From Mogibacterium sp. (GTDB lineage Bacteria > Bacillota > Clostridia > Peptostreptococcales > Anaerovoracaceae): a stretch of 52,741 nt of DNA. Positions 43,045 to 51,517 of this stretch are shown in pieces. Position 1 is the stretch's first letter. Every line of letters begins with the position of its first letter. The notes beneath the pieces were generated by a model. It had not been told where the DNA came from. It did not search any database and worked only from the letters and a program-made list of their open reading frames with translations. The stretch covers positions 1 to 52,741 of the forward strand of contig JAFRGD010000010.1 in assembly GCA_017433975.1 (NCBI GenBank), written 5' to 3'. The position numbers and the translations under genes were made by a program.

Positions 43045-44301
43045 TTACTGGGTGCGGTTGTAGACCTGCATGACGGCTTCGCGGCCGCGGCCGATGATCA
43101 GCAGGGCGGACGCGGCGCATGCGATCATCACGATCATGAGGATGGTCCGTTCCCCGATGGCCTGGCTCCAGAGGCCGGCGAGGAGTTCGCCGAGCAGGGC
43201 GCCGACCGTGGAAATCATGTTGAAGGCGCCGTTGAAGCGGCCTTTCTTTTCATCCGGGACGTAGCTCTGGGTGGCGGAGACGCGGATCGTATAGGTGGTC
43301 ACGCCGCCGAGGCCCATCAGGAAGCACAGGGTCATCATGGCCGGGACCGGGAAGAACAGATAGAAGCCTTCGCTCAGCGCGTTAAAGATGTAAATCGCGA
43401 GCGCGATGGAATACCGTTTTTCCGCCGGGATCACCGTCTTGTAGTGCACGCCGCCGCCGATCGCGCGGCCGGCCAGGGCGCAGCCCCAGACGCACATGTA
43501 GATGTATTCGCCGTTGGCGAAGGTGTTCTTGAAGTACGGCAGCGTGACGACGGCGGAGACGCCGCCGGTGATCGCGAGCACGCCGAAATAGACCGCGACG
43601 GCGAGCAGTCCGGCCTCGCCGCGGAGGTACGCGAAGCCCTCCCGCACGTCGGCCAGCGTCTGCTGCAGCCGGGTCGCGCCGACAAGCTCCGTGGACTTTT
43701 GCTTCTCGATGTATTTCTCCTCAGCCTGAATCTGTGTCTCCATCACCGCGGCCGCGAAGAAACAGACCGCGTTTGCAGCGAGCAGCGGGGCGAGCCCGAT
43801 CTTACGGTAGAGGAACGCGGAGACCGGGACCATGACGGCGGACGTCGTCTCGAGCGTGCTCGCAATGGAATACGCCTTCTGGAAATTGCCCTCGGTGATC
43901 AGCAGCGGGTAGAAGCTCTCGTACGCGACCATGTAAATGCTTTCGATCGTCCCGAGCACGAAGCAGTACGCCGCAAAGACCGGGAACGAAAACCAGCCGG
44001 TCGCCAAAACACCCGCCATGATGAGATACAGTCCGGCGGATAGGAAGTCCAGCGTGTAGATCGTCCTTTTGCGGGAGTAGCGGTCGAGTACCGCCCCGGA
44101 AAAGAGCGGGGTGATGAGCTGCGGAATCGTATACATCGCGATGTACACGGCGTACAGCAGGGTCGACTTGGAGATGTCGAGCACCATGAGGCTCATGGCA
44201 AAGCCCGACATCGCATTCCCGAACATGGAGACGACGGTGCCAATCGTTATTATTGAAAAGTCACGGGTCCAGAGACCCGGTTTGTTCTCCTGGTTCGTCA
44301 T
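43045..44301 (-). CDS. MFS transporter, multidrug-type
   Basis: 418 residues with about twelve membrane segments and the N-terminal MFS loop VLDRYSRKRTIYTLDFL after TM2. The start chosen at 44301 has GGAG nine bases before; a longer frame exists but lacks a site. Sequence such as WTRDFSIITIGTVVSMFGNAMSGFA is common in the MFS-3 group of drug or metabolite exporters. It stands alone on the minus strand between two plus-strand redox operons. Substrate unknown. Confidence 0.82.
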   Translation of the reverse strand: MTNQENKPGLWTRDFSIITIGTVVSMFGNAMSGFAMSLMVLDISKSTLLYAVYIAMYTIPQLITPLFSGAVLDRYSRKRTIYTLDFLSAGLYLIMAGVLATGWFSFPVFAAYCFVLGTIESIYMVAYESFYPLLITEGNFQKAYSIASTLETTSAVMVPVSAFLYRKIGLAPLLAANAVCFFAAAVMETQIQAEEKYIEKQKSTELVGATRLQQTLADVREGFAYLRGEAGLLAVAVYFGVLAITGGVSAVVTLPYFKNTFANGEYIYMCVWGCALAGRAIGGGVHYKTVIPAEKRYSIALAIYIFNALSEGFYLFFPVPAMMTLCFLMGLGGVTTYTIRVSATQSYVPDEKKGRFNGAFNMISTVGALLGELLAGLWSQAIGERTILMIVMIACAASALLIIGRGREAVMQVYNRTQ

Positions 44302-44431
44302 TGGTTTCTCCGATATAAAGCAACGCATCCGTCCATTGGACAAACGCTTTTGATATTATACTGTACGCAAACTTCGATGGCAATGCTTTCAACTACGAGT
44401 TGAAAAGGGGTCGCTTTCCGGCCTCTTTTCC

Positions 44432-44461
44432 TGTGCAACCGCGGATAATCCGTGTTATAAT
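44432..44461 (+). promoter_or_regulatory. Possible promoter of the 899-residue flavoprotein gene
   Basis: A consensus TATAAT (44456-44461) with a weak TGTGCA (44432-44437), 18 bases apart, lies 36 bases before the gene. Confidence 0.35.
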
Positions 44462-44496
44462 AAATTAAGTATGCGGTTGACATACAGGAGGGTGAA

Positions 44497-47196
44497 ATGA
44501 AAACAAGACACGAGATGCTGGTGCAGGTCGCGGACGAGATGTGCTCCAGAGAATTAAAGACCGGTCCGGACAGCGCGGAGTACCAACTACTGGATTACCT
44601 GTGCTCGGATGACGAGCTCGCGCTGCTGAGCGAGATGAAGATCGTTACGCCTTACACGGCCGGCGCCCTGGCAAAAAAGACCGGGATGACCGTCGACAAG
44701 GCGAGAAAACTGCTGGACGGGATGGCGGAAAAGGCGTATTTCCTGGACGTCAAGCTCCCAAAGGTGAATACCAAGCTGTACATGCTCGTACCGTTTGCGC
44801 CGGGCATGTTCGAGTTTCAGATGTGCCGGCCGGGCTATGTCGAGGACAACCCGGAGATCGCGCGGCTGTTCCAGCGCCACGCGTTTGAGTCCTACGCGGA
44901 CGTCGCGCCGGCCAACCCGATGGGCGTCGGCATCATGCGCGTCATCCCGGTGGAGAGCGCGCTGCCGGCGGACACCAAGCGCCTCACGATGGAGCGCCTG
45001 AGCACCCTGATCGAGACGACCGTCGGCGGACACTTCTGCCTGGTTCCGTGCCAGTGCCGCAAGGTGCGCCGCATCATGGGTGAGGCGACGGGCGACCTCG
45101 AGGACGGCATGTGCCTGTACACCGGCCTGCTCGCGGAGTCGATGCTCCGCCACGGCCGCGGTAAGAAGATCACCAAGGAAGAAGCCTACGAGCACCTCAA
45201 GCGGACGGAGGAGATGGGCTGCATCCACCAGATTACGACGCTCGAGAGCGGAATCACATTCGCGGTCTGCAACTGCCAGCCGAGCAGCTGCATGGCCATC
45301 GGCGGCTCCGCGTACTACGGAACGCCGAACATGTCCCGGAGCAACTTCGTCTCCGAGATCGACAAGGAGAAATGCGTCGCCTGCGGCCAGTGCGTCGAGG
45401 TCTGCGCGAACAACGCGCTTCGCCTCGGACAGAAGGTCTGTTCCAAGACCCCGATCGTGCACACGCAGGTGGAGCTGCCGGACGAGATCGAATGGGGGCC
45501 GGAGCGGTTTGATCCGGACCACCGCGACGACCGCAAGAACGTCGTCGAGACCGGGTCTTCGCCGTGCAAGGCGACCTGTCCGGCGCACATCGCCGTCCAG
45601 GGATACATCAAGCTCGCGGCCCAGGGCAAATACATGGAGGCGCTCGAGCTGATCAAGAAGGAGAATCCGTTCCCGGCGGTTTGCGGCCGGATCTGCCCGC
45701 ACAACTGCGAGAACGAGTGCACGCGCGGCGAGATCGACCAGCCGGTCGCGATCGACGAGATCAAGCGGTTCATCGCGGATCGCGAACTCGACGCTTCGCA
45801 GCGCTTCATTCCAAAGAAACTCTGGCATCACGACAAGAAGATCGCCGTCATCGGTTCTGGCCCGGCGGGCCTGTCCTGCGCGTACTTCCTCGCGGCCGGC
45901 GGCTACAAGGTTACCGTCTTTGAGAAAGAACTCAAACCGGGTGGCATGCTGACCAACGGCATCCCGGGCTTCCGGCTTGAGAAGGACGTCGTGGACGCCG
46001 AAATCGACGTCCTCCGCGCGCTCAACGTCCGCTTCAAGTGCGGCGTGGAGGTCGGTAAGGACGTGACCATTCCGGAGCTCCGCGTGCAGGGCTATGAGGC
46101 GTTCTACCTCGGCATCGGCCTGCAGGACGGCGGCCGCCTCGGCATCCCGGGCGACGACGCGGCGGGCGTGCTCTCCGGCGTGGACTTCCTCAAAATCATC
46201 AACCGCGGCAACAACGTCAAGCTGCACGGCAAGGTCGTCGTCATCGGCGGTGGCAGCATCGGCGCGGACGTAGCCCGTACCGCGATCCGCTACGGCGCGG
46301 ACAGCGTCGACCTCTACTGCCTCGAGGCGTACGACGAGATGCCGATGGGCGAAGAGGACCAGGCGTACTGCAAAGAAGACGGCGTCACCATCCACGCGGG
46401 CTGGGGACAGACCGAGATCATCAAGAAAGGAAACCGCTGCGCGGGCGTGAAGTTCCGCAAGTGCGTCTCCGTCAAGAACGAAGAGGGCAGATTCGACCCG
46501 AAGTTCGACGACAGCGTCACGGAGGAGGCCGAGTGCTCGGCGATCCTCTACTGCATCGGCCAGAAGCCTGCCTGGGACGGGCTGCTGCAGGGCGTCAACG
46601 TTGAGCGGACCGCGCGCGGCCTGGTCATCGCGGACCCGCTGACCTATCAGACCAGCGAGCCGGATATCTTCGCCGGCGGCGACATCTACACCGGCCAGAA
46701 GTTCTGCATCGACGCGATCGCTGCAGGCAAACAAGGTGCGATCTCGATCAACCGCTACGTCTGGGAGGGTCACAGCCTGACCATCGGCAGAGACCGCCGC
46801 GAGTTCAAGGCGCTCGACAAGGCGAACCTCGACTTCGACAACATCAGCTACGACAACATCGCGCGGCAGGTGCCGGGCGTGAACGCCGCCAAGGTCCGGA
46901 CCAAGGCCAACGAGAGCCTGACGTTCACCGAGGAGCAGGTCAAGAAGGAGACTTCGCGGTGCCTCGGCTGCGGCGCGACGATCGTCGACCAGAACCGCTG
47001 CCTCGGCTGCGGCATCTGCACCACGCGCTGCAAATTCGACGCGATCCACCTCATCCGTAAGTTCGACGTACCGATCCACTCCATCCGGAACCGCGAAAAG
47101 TTCGTCGAGAACTACCGCAAGGAGCGGAACGCCAAGATTGCCGTCAACAAGATCCGCAGCAACCATCAGCTGACCAAACGGCCTTTCAAGGACTAA
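44497..47196 (+). CDS. Large Fe-S/FAD oxidoreductase (GltD-like with ferredoxin domains)
   Basis: 899 residues, ATG after CAGGAGGGTGA. Order of parts: an N-terminal helical/winged-helix-like block (1 to about 100, KMTVDKARKLLDG type); a Cys-rich region (CLVPCQCRKV, CNCQPSSCMA); a ferredoxin-type [4Fe-4S] motif CVACGQCVEVC at about 300; the GltD-like Cys motifs CKATCPAHI and VCGRICPHNCENEC; FAD motif IGSGPAGLSCAYFLAAGGY; NAD(P) motif VVIGGGSIGADVARTAI; and a last ferredoxin-like cluster CLGCG-CLGCGICTTRCKF near the end. So it carries FAD and several Fe-S clusters and should transfer electrons between NAD(P)H and ferredoxin-like carriers, possibly with bifurcation. The partner genes are an orphan hypA and a plsC gene. 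Confidence 0.85.
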   Translation: MKTRHEMLVQVADEMCSRELKTGPDSAEYQLLDYLCSDDELALLSEMKIVTPYTAGALAKKTGMTVDKARKLLDGMAEKAYFLDVKLPKVNTKLYMLVPFAPGMFEFQMCRPGYVEDNPEIARLFQRHAFESYADVAPANPMGVGIMRVIPVESALPADTKRLTMERLSTLIETTVGGHFCLVPCQCRKVRRIMGEATGDLEDGMCLYTGLLAESMLRHGRGKKITKEEAYEHLKRTEEMGCIHQITTLESGITFAVCNCQPSSCMAIGGSAYYGTPNMSRSNFVSEIDKEKCVACGQCVEVCANNALRLGQKVCSKTPIVHTQVELPDEIEWGPERFDPDHRDDRKNVVETGSSPCKATCPAHIAVQGYIKLAAQGKYMEALELIKKENPFPAVCGRICPHNCENECTRGEIDQPVAIDEIKRFIADRELDASQRFIPKKLWHHDKKIAVIGSGPAGLSCAYFLAAGGYKVTVFEKELKPGGMLTNGIPGFRLEKDVVDAEIDVLRALNVRFKCGVEVGKDVTIPELRVQGYEAFYLGIGLQDGGRLGIPGDDAAGVLSGVDFLKIINRGNNVKLHGKVVVIGGGSIGADVARTAIRYGADSVDLYCLEAYDEMPMGEEDQAYCKEDGVTIHAGWGQTEIIKKGNRCAGVKFRKCVSVKNEEGRFDPKFDDSVTEEAECSAILYCIGQKPAWDGLLQGVNVERTARGLVIADPLTYQTSEPDIFAGGDIYTGQKFCIDAIAAGKQGAISINRYVWEGHSLTIGRDRREFKALDKANLDFDNISYDNIARQVPGVNAAKVRTKANESLTFTEEQVKKETSRCLGCGATIVDQNRCLGCGICTTRCKFDAIHLIRKFDVPIHSIRNREKFVENYRKERNAKIAVNKIRSNHQLTKRPFKD

Positions 47197-47211
47197 GGAC
47201 GGAGTCGTAAC

Positions 47212-47568
47212 ATGCACGAACTGACACTGCTCTTCGGCGTCGCCGAGCAGGTCGGCCGGGTCGTCCGGGAGAACGACATTGACCATGTCGACGCGGTCGT
47301 CCTCGAAGTCGGGGAGGCGACGATGGTCGTACCGGAGTTTCTGCTCGACGGATACGAGGTCATCTCGGACGAATACGACTTCCTGCGGGGCTCCGAGCTC
47401 ATCGTCAATACGGTCAAAGCAATCGGCCGGTGCCGCAACTGCGGCACCGAGTTTGCCATTGTGGAGAACGAAGGGTATTGCCCGCGCTGCCGGAGTTTTG
47501 ATAAAGTAGTAATCGACGGGACGGATTTCGTGATCAAGGAAGTTCGAATTTTGGAGGATGAGTCATGA
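47212..47568 (+). CDS. hypA: HypA-like nickel metallochaperone
   Basis: 118 residues. The MHE start (nickel-binding His2) is intact, followed by the usual LLFGVAEQV helix, and a zinc site of two CxxC pairs (CRNCG and CPRCR). HypA brings nickel to [NiFe]-hydrogenase. No hydrogenase, hypB or other hyp gene is in this window, so its job here may be elsewhere or may differ. It begins 15 bases after the large flavoprotein and overlaps the plsC-type gene by four bases (ATGA), so all three share one transcript. Confidence 0.87.
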   Translation: MHELTLLFGVAEQVGRVVRENDIDHVDAVVLEVGEATMVVPEFLLDGYEVISDEYDFLRGSELIVNTVKAIGRCRNCGTEFAIVENEGYCPRCRSFDKVVIDGTDFVIKEVRILEDES

Positions 47569-48311
47569 ACCGAATCGCTTCCATGGTGTTAAAAAATCTG
47601 GCGTACGTGCCGGGCGCGTATATTAAGCTGTGCAATTACGCGAAGGCGCCGGACAAATACGACGTGCTCGAGATGTGGCAGCACATCCAGGACATCCTGC
47701 GCCACGGAATCGACGCCGGCAACGTCGAGATCATCTGCACCGGTACGGAGAACATTCCGCGGGACGAGGGGTGCCTGATTTACGGGAATCACCAAGGGTT
47801 GTTTGACGTGGTCGCGCTGGCCGTGACCAGCGATCCGCCGCTCAGCGTCGTCGCAAAGAAGGAATGGAGGGATACGCCTTTTTTGAAACAGGTCTTCCAC
47901 TGCACGGAGTCGTTTGATTATCTCATGGACCGGGAGGACGCGCGGCAGGCGCTCAAGGTCATGCGGAAGGTCGCGGAGGACGTACAGAATGGCCGCCGGG
48001 TCGTCATTTTTCCGGAGGGGACCCGCGGGCGCAAGGGGAACGACATGCTTCCGTTCCACAGCGGCAGCTTCAAACCGGCGTTCCGCGCAAAGTGCCCGGT
48101 CATTCCGGTCGCCCTGGTGGACAGCTTCCTGCCGTTCGACCAGAAGGGCAGCCAGCCGGTCACGATGCAGATTCACTACCTTCCGGCGATCCCGTACGAG
48201 GAGTATAAGGACATGAAGACCGCGGAGCTCGCGGAGCTGGTCCAGTCCCGCATCCGGGACAAGATTGCGGAGTGCGTGGGACCGATGGCGACCGCGGAAC
48301 GCAGCGAATGA
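47565..48311 (+). CDS. plsC: 1-acyl-sn-glycerol-3-phosphate acyltransferase (PlsC-like)
   Basis: 248 residues. The catalytic NHQGLFD (NHx4D) and FPEGTRGR motifs are intact, with a hydrophobic N-terminal region. PlsC adds the second acyl chain to lysophosphatidate in the membrane. The start overlaps the hypA stop, giving translational coupling. This is the second acyltransferase in the window (the other has a zinc ribbon). Its place in a redox operon suggests some lipid-related link, which is not proven. Confidence 0.88.
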   Translation: MNRIASMVLKNLAYVPGAYIKLCNYAKAPDKYDVLEMWQHIQDILRHGIDAGNVEIICTGTENIPRDEGCLIYGNHQGLFDVVALAVTSDPPLSVVAKKEWRDTPFLKQVFHCTESFDYLMDREDARQALKVMRKVAEDVQNGRRVVIFPEGTRGRKGNDMLPFHSGSFKPAFRAKCPVIPVALVDSFLPFDQKGSQPVTMQIHYLPAIPYEEYKDMKTAELAELVQSRIRDKIAECVGPMATAERSE

Positions 48312-48326
48312 GATTCATCGATAAAC

Positions 48327-48358
48327 GAAAAAGGACCCTCACAGAGTGGGTCCTTTTT
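48327..48358. terminator. Bidirectional terminator between plsC and azlD
   Basis: AGGACCC (48332-48338) pairs with GGGTCCT (48348-48354), flanked by AAAAA on the left and TTTTT on the right, so it works for both converging genes. Confidence 0.85.
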
Positions 48359-48407
48359 GTATGGAATGGGTATGGGCAATTGGTAATCTGTGAAGCCGGA
48401 ATGGACT

Positions 48408-48725
48408 TTAGATCCCGAGATAACCCATGCCGACTTCAATCGCAAGCACGGTCATGCAGGCGGTCAGCGCGACGGCGAAGAGCCCTTTGCCGCGCCATGC
48501 CATGACGGAACCGGTGATCAGTGCAGCTGCGCCTGCGAGCGGATACTCGGTAGCCGCCAGAATCGACGGAAACGTCATGACCGCGAGGGTTACATATGGG
48601 ACATAGTACAGGAAAGACTGTACGAATTCATTCTGAATCGGCTCCTTGAGGAGCAGGAACGGCGCGACGCGGATCGCGTAGGAAACGATTGCGAGCACCA
48701 GTAAATAAATATAAAAGTTCTGCAT
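48408..48725 (-). CDS. azlD: AzlD-like branched-chain amino-acid export subunit
   Basis: 105 residues with about four membrane segments, start at 48725 after TAAGGAGG. Typical AzlD marks are YAIRVAPFLLL and YVPYVTLAVMTFPSIL. With AzlC it forms a two-component exporter for branched-chain amino acids or their analogues. AzlC ends 10 bases upstream, so they are translated together. Confidence 0.88.
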   Translation of the reverse strand: MQNFYIYLLVLAIVSYAIRVAPFLLLKEPIQNEFVQSFLYYVPYVTLAVMTFPSILAATEYPLAGAAALITGSVMAWRGKGLFAVALTACMTVLAIEVGMGYLGI

Positions 48726-48735
48726 GGCGGCCTCC

Positions 48736-49515
48736 TTACTGCAGGGTTGCTGCGGCGAGCACTCTGCGGAGAAGTGATTTCCGGCGGATTGTCTTGGTCC
48801 GGCCCTCGGTGTGAGGGAAGAAATAGGCGGCTCCGCAGCAAATTGCAACGGTCAGAAGGATCGTCCGGGTCCCAGCCGACAGCCCGGAGATTCCCGGGAG
48901 CATCGAAGCCAGATAGCTCATACCGCAGCTGACGAGGATGACGCCGAAGACGATGCGGTCTTTTTTTGCTGCCGGGATGATGCAGGCCAGGAACATTCCG
49001 TAAAGCGCGACGCCGAGTGCGCTAACGATTCGAAGCGGGAGCAGGTTTCCGGCAATGACGCCGAGCGCTGTGCCCGTCGCCCAGCACGGAATCGTGGTGA
49101 GGACGGCGCCGTAGGTATAATATGGATTGAGATATCCCGGACGCGCAATTGCGATCCCGAAGAGCTCATCGGTCACATCATAGGCGATCAGGAGACGGTG
49201 GAGCATCGGGATGTTCGGATCAAGGCGCTGACTCATCGCGCTGGACATGAGAAGATATCTCGCATTTGCGATCAGGAGAACCAGTGCGAGCTCGACCAGC
49301 GTCGCACGGGAAGCCATGGAGCCGAAAGCGGCGTACTCTCCGGCAGAGGCGTTGCAGAAAAAGCTGGTCAGAAATCCCTGAATCGGGGTGAGACCGATCT
49401 GTTTTGCTGCAATACCGAGTGCAAAACTGACTGCAAAGTAACCGGCTCCAATCGGCAGCCCTGCCTTCATGCCTTCTGCAAATACTTCTTTGTTTGCCTT
49501 CAGAGAGTAGTCCAT
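48736..49515 (-). CDS. azlC: AzlC-like branched-chain amino-acid export subunit
   Basis: 259 residues with about eight membrane segments, start at 49515 after GGAGAAC. Family marks are PIGAGYFAVSFALGIAAKQ near the start, FFCNASAGEYAA and NARYLLMSSAMSQRL, the last being the AzlC signature. It pairs with the downstream AzlD. A LysR regulator is divergently transcribed and is the likely controller, by common arrangement. Confidence 0.9.
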   Translation of the reverse strand: MDYSLKANKEVFAEGMKAGLPIGAGYFAVSFALGIAAKQIGLTPIQGFLTSFFCNASAGEYAAFGSMASRATLVELALVLLIANARYLLMSSAMSQRLDPNIPMLHRLLIAYDVTDELFGIAIARPGYLNPYYTYGAVLTTIPCWATGTALGVIAGNLLPLRIVSALGVALYGMFLACIIPAAKKDRIVFGVILVSCGMSYLASMLPGISGLSAGTRTILLTVAICCGAAYFFPHTEGRTKTIRRKSLLRRVLAAATLQ

Positions 49516-49605
49516 GAGATGTGTTCTCCATTTGTGTTGTCTGTTGTTTTTCTGACGGTCATGCGTGCCTTTCCGCAACGCACATGGGATAGTATATGAT
49601 ATGGA

Positions 49606-49642
49606 TTGACATAAGTAAAATGAATGATTATTATGGAATCAT
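49606..49642 (+). promoter_or_regulatory. LysR-gene promoter with dyad site
   Basis: TTGACA (49606-49611) and TATTAT (49629-49634) are 17 bases apart. ATGATT (49624-49629) and AATCAT (49637-49642) form a dyad over the -10, a plausible LysR autoregulation site. Confidence 0.45.
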
Positions 49643-49679
49643 AAGAAAAACTTCTTGCAAAAGCGATTGAGGAGAAACC

Positions 49680-50564
49680 ATGATTTCGCGGTATGGCATC
49701 TTTTGTAAAGTGGTCGAATATGGGAATTTTACCCGGGTCGGAGAGGAGCTCGGGTATTCCCAGAGTGCGATCAGTCAAACAGTCAAGGGACTGGAGCGTG
49801 AACTCGGGATGACGCTGTTAGAGCGCAGAAAAGACGGGGTCGTCCTCTCCAAAGACGGCCAGGAGTATTATCCGTTCATCTTGCGGATCTGGACTGCGGA
49901 GCAGGCTCTGGAGCAAAAGAGACAGGAACTGTACGGTCTGGAGAACAGTCTGGTCCGGATCGGGGCGGTCACGAGCGTCACCCGGAATCTGATCCTCCCG
50001 TTGATGCATCGGTTTAAAGAGACTTATCCGACGGTCAGTTTTGGCCTGCTGCAGGGTGAGTACACCAATGTCGAAGAATGGGTGAACGACGGGGCGGTGG
50101 ACTTTGGGTTCACTGACCTGAAAATGGTTAGCGGATACGAGAACATCCCTCTGTATAAGGAAGCTATGATGGCGGTGTTTCCACCCGGCCATCCGGTCGC
50201 CCGCAAAAGAGTCGTGTCGCTCCAGGATGTAGCCGACGAACCGTTTATCCTGCTGGATGAGGGAAAGAAAAGCGAGGCGCTTCACGCGTTCTCTCAGAAC
50301 GGTGTCACGCCCGATGTGGCTTATAAAGTATCAGACAATTTCACAGTGCTCGAGATGGTTCGGCAGGGGTTTGGCACCGCGATGGTGTATCCATCGATTC
50401 TGGAGGATGCAAAATCCGAGGACCTCGTCGTTCGGCCAATCAAAACGCCGCCGATTCGACAGGTTGCGCTGATTTGGAAAAACTGGGATACCATGCCGTT
50501 TGCGGCAAGGCAATTTGTCATTTTCGTCAGAAACTGGCACAAGAAGAGAGAAGAAAGCCTGTAA
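49680..50564 (+). CDS. LysR-family transcriptional regulator
   Basis: 294 residues. The N-terminal helix-turn-helix is FTRVGEELGYSQSAISQTVKGLEREL. The effector domain begins at about residue 90 (LVRIGAVTSVTRNLILPLMHRF). It is divergent from azlCD and by usual LysR logic controls that pair, sensing an amino acid or analogue. Its stop is 14 bases from the converging M14 gene. GATTGAGGAGAAACC precedes the start. Confidence 0.88.
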   Translation: MISRYGIFCKVVEYGNFTRVGEELGYSQSAISQTVKGLERELGMTLLERRKDGVVLSKDGQEYYPFILRIWTAEQALEQKRQELYGLENSLVRIGAVTSVTRNLILPLMHRFKETYPTVSFGLLQGEYTNVEEWVNDGAVDFGFTDLKMVSGYENIPLYKEAMMAVFPPGHPVARKRVVSLQDVADEPFILLDEGKKSEALHAFSQNGVTPDVAYKVSDNFTVLEMVRQGFGTAMVYPSILEDAKSEDLVVRPIKTPPIRQVALIWKNWDTMPFAARQFVIFVRNWHKKREESL

Positions 50565-50578
50565 AACCCCTTGACGAG

Positions 50579-51517
50579 TCATCGAATGATCATCATCAGC
50601 TGCCCGTTCGCGAAGGCGAGCGGGTTTGATTGAATGAAGAAGACGATGCCCTCGGACTGGGCCGTGATCTCATCGAGGATGTGGCCGTCGCCGATGCAGC
50701 GGATCTGGGCGAGCAGCTGGCCTTTGCGGACGAAGTCGCCGACCTTGACCTTGCAGTTGAAGAAGCCCGCTTCGCGCGACTTGACCACGTACAGGTCGTC
50801 GTTGGTGATGACCTGCGAGATGAAGCCGCGGTGATGCCCGAACCTGACGACCCCGATGTGGTTGAGGAAGTTCAGGATGGCGATGACGACGTTGTCCGCG
50901 ACGTCGTTGTCGATGCGCGTGTCTTCGCCGCCGTAGATGGAGTAGGCCTTGGTGTTCCAGATCTGCCAGTTGTAGTTGAGCGTCGTGGTGTCGTACTGCG
51001 TCGGTTTGCGGAAGCGGATGTAGCTCAGGCCGAAGGCCTTGGCGGATTCAGTATAGTCGCGGCCGGTGTCCTGGATGGAGACGTGCGGCACGAAGTTGCC
51101 GGAGATGTAATGGCTCGTCAGATGGATTCCGTATTCAAACCCCTCGAGCACCTGAAAGAGCGCCGCGGCGACGCGCTGCGTCGTCTCGCCCTTGTCGTAC
51201 CCCGGGAACATCCGGTTGATGTCGGTGGTGTCCGCCGGCCAGAAGCGTTTCTCGGCGTGGACGGAGTACGGGTTGGCGGTCGGGATGACGAGGATGGCCT
51301 TGCCCGGCGTGAGCCGGCCCTGTTCCTCCAGGCGGACCAGCCGCTTAACCAGCTGGGACGCCTCAAAAATCTGGGTGTATTCGTTGCCGCGCATGCCGCT
51401 CACGACAGCGACGGTCTTTTCGCAGTGCTCGAGGTCGTCCGCGCCGAAGAGGTACCCCTGTACGCGCAGATCGTCGCGGTATTGGGATTCCATTTTGAAC
51501 AAAAGGACTTTTTTCAT
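50579..51517 (-). CDS. M14/AstE-like protein with altered active site
   Basis: 312 residues from the ATG at 51517 (GGAGGA just before), overlapping the previous gene's stop by four bases. It is a paralogue of that gene in the succinylglutamate desuccinylase/aspartoacylase (M14) family: GMRGNE stands where GIHGNE carries the first zinc ligand (His to Arg), INRMFPG is kept, the DIH motif is GIHLTS, and the catalytic Glu region (VVEMG) reads SIYGG. So one zinc ligand and the general base appear lost. A lipoyl-like hairpin (KVGDFVRKGQLLAQI) ends the chain. It may be a regulatory or structural partner of the active-looking paralogue. Confidence 0.8.
   Translation of the reverse strand: MKKVLLFKMESQYRDDLRVQGYLFGADDLEHCEKTVAVVSGMRGNEYTQIFEASQLVKRLVRLEEQGRLTPGKAILVIPTANPYSVHAEKRFWPADTTDINRMFPGYDKGETTQRVAAALFQVLEGFEYGIHLTSHYISGNFVPHVSIQDTGRDYTESAKAFGLSYIRFRKPTQYDTTTLNYNWQIWNTKAYSIYGGEDTRIDNDVADNVVIAILNFLNHIGVVRFGHHRGFISQVITNDDLYVVKSREAGFFNCKVKVGDFVRKGQLLAQIRCIGDGHILDEITAQSEGIVFFIQSNPLAFANGQLMMIIR

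Noticed and set aside
44398..44430. GAAAAGGGG/CCTCTTTTC hairpin upstream of the large flavoprotein as a riboswitch
   Set aside because: It is a simple one-mismatch stem upstream of the promoter, without the complexity of a known riboswitch.
44587..47286. An 899-codon minus-strand frame opposite the large flavoprotein
   Set aside because: The plus frame is rich in clear Fe-S and FAD motifs; the mirror frame is an effect of GC-rich codon usage and shows no motif.
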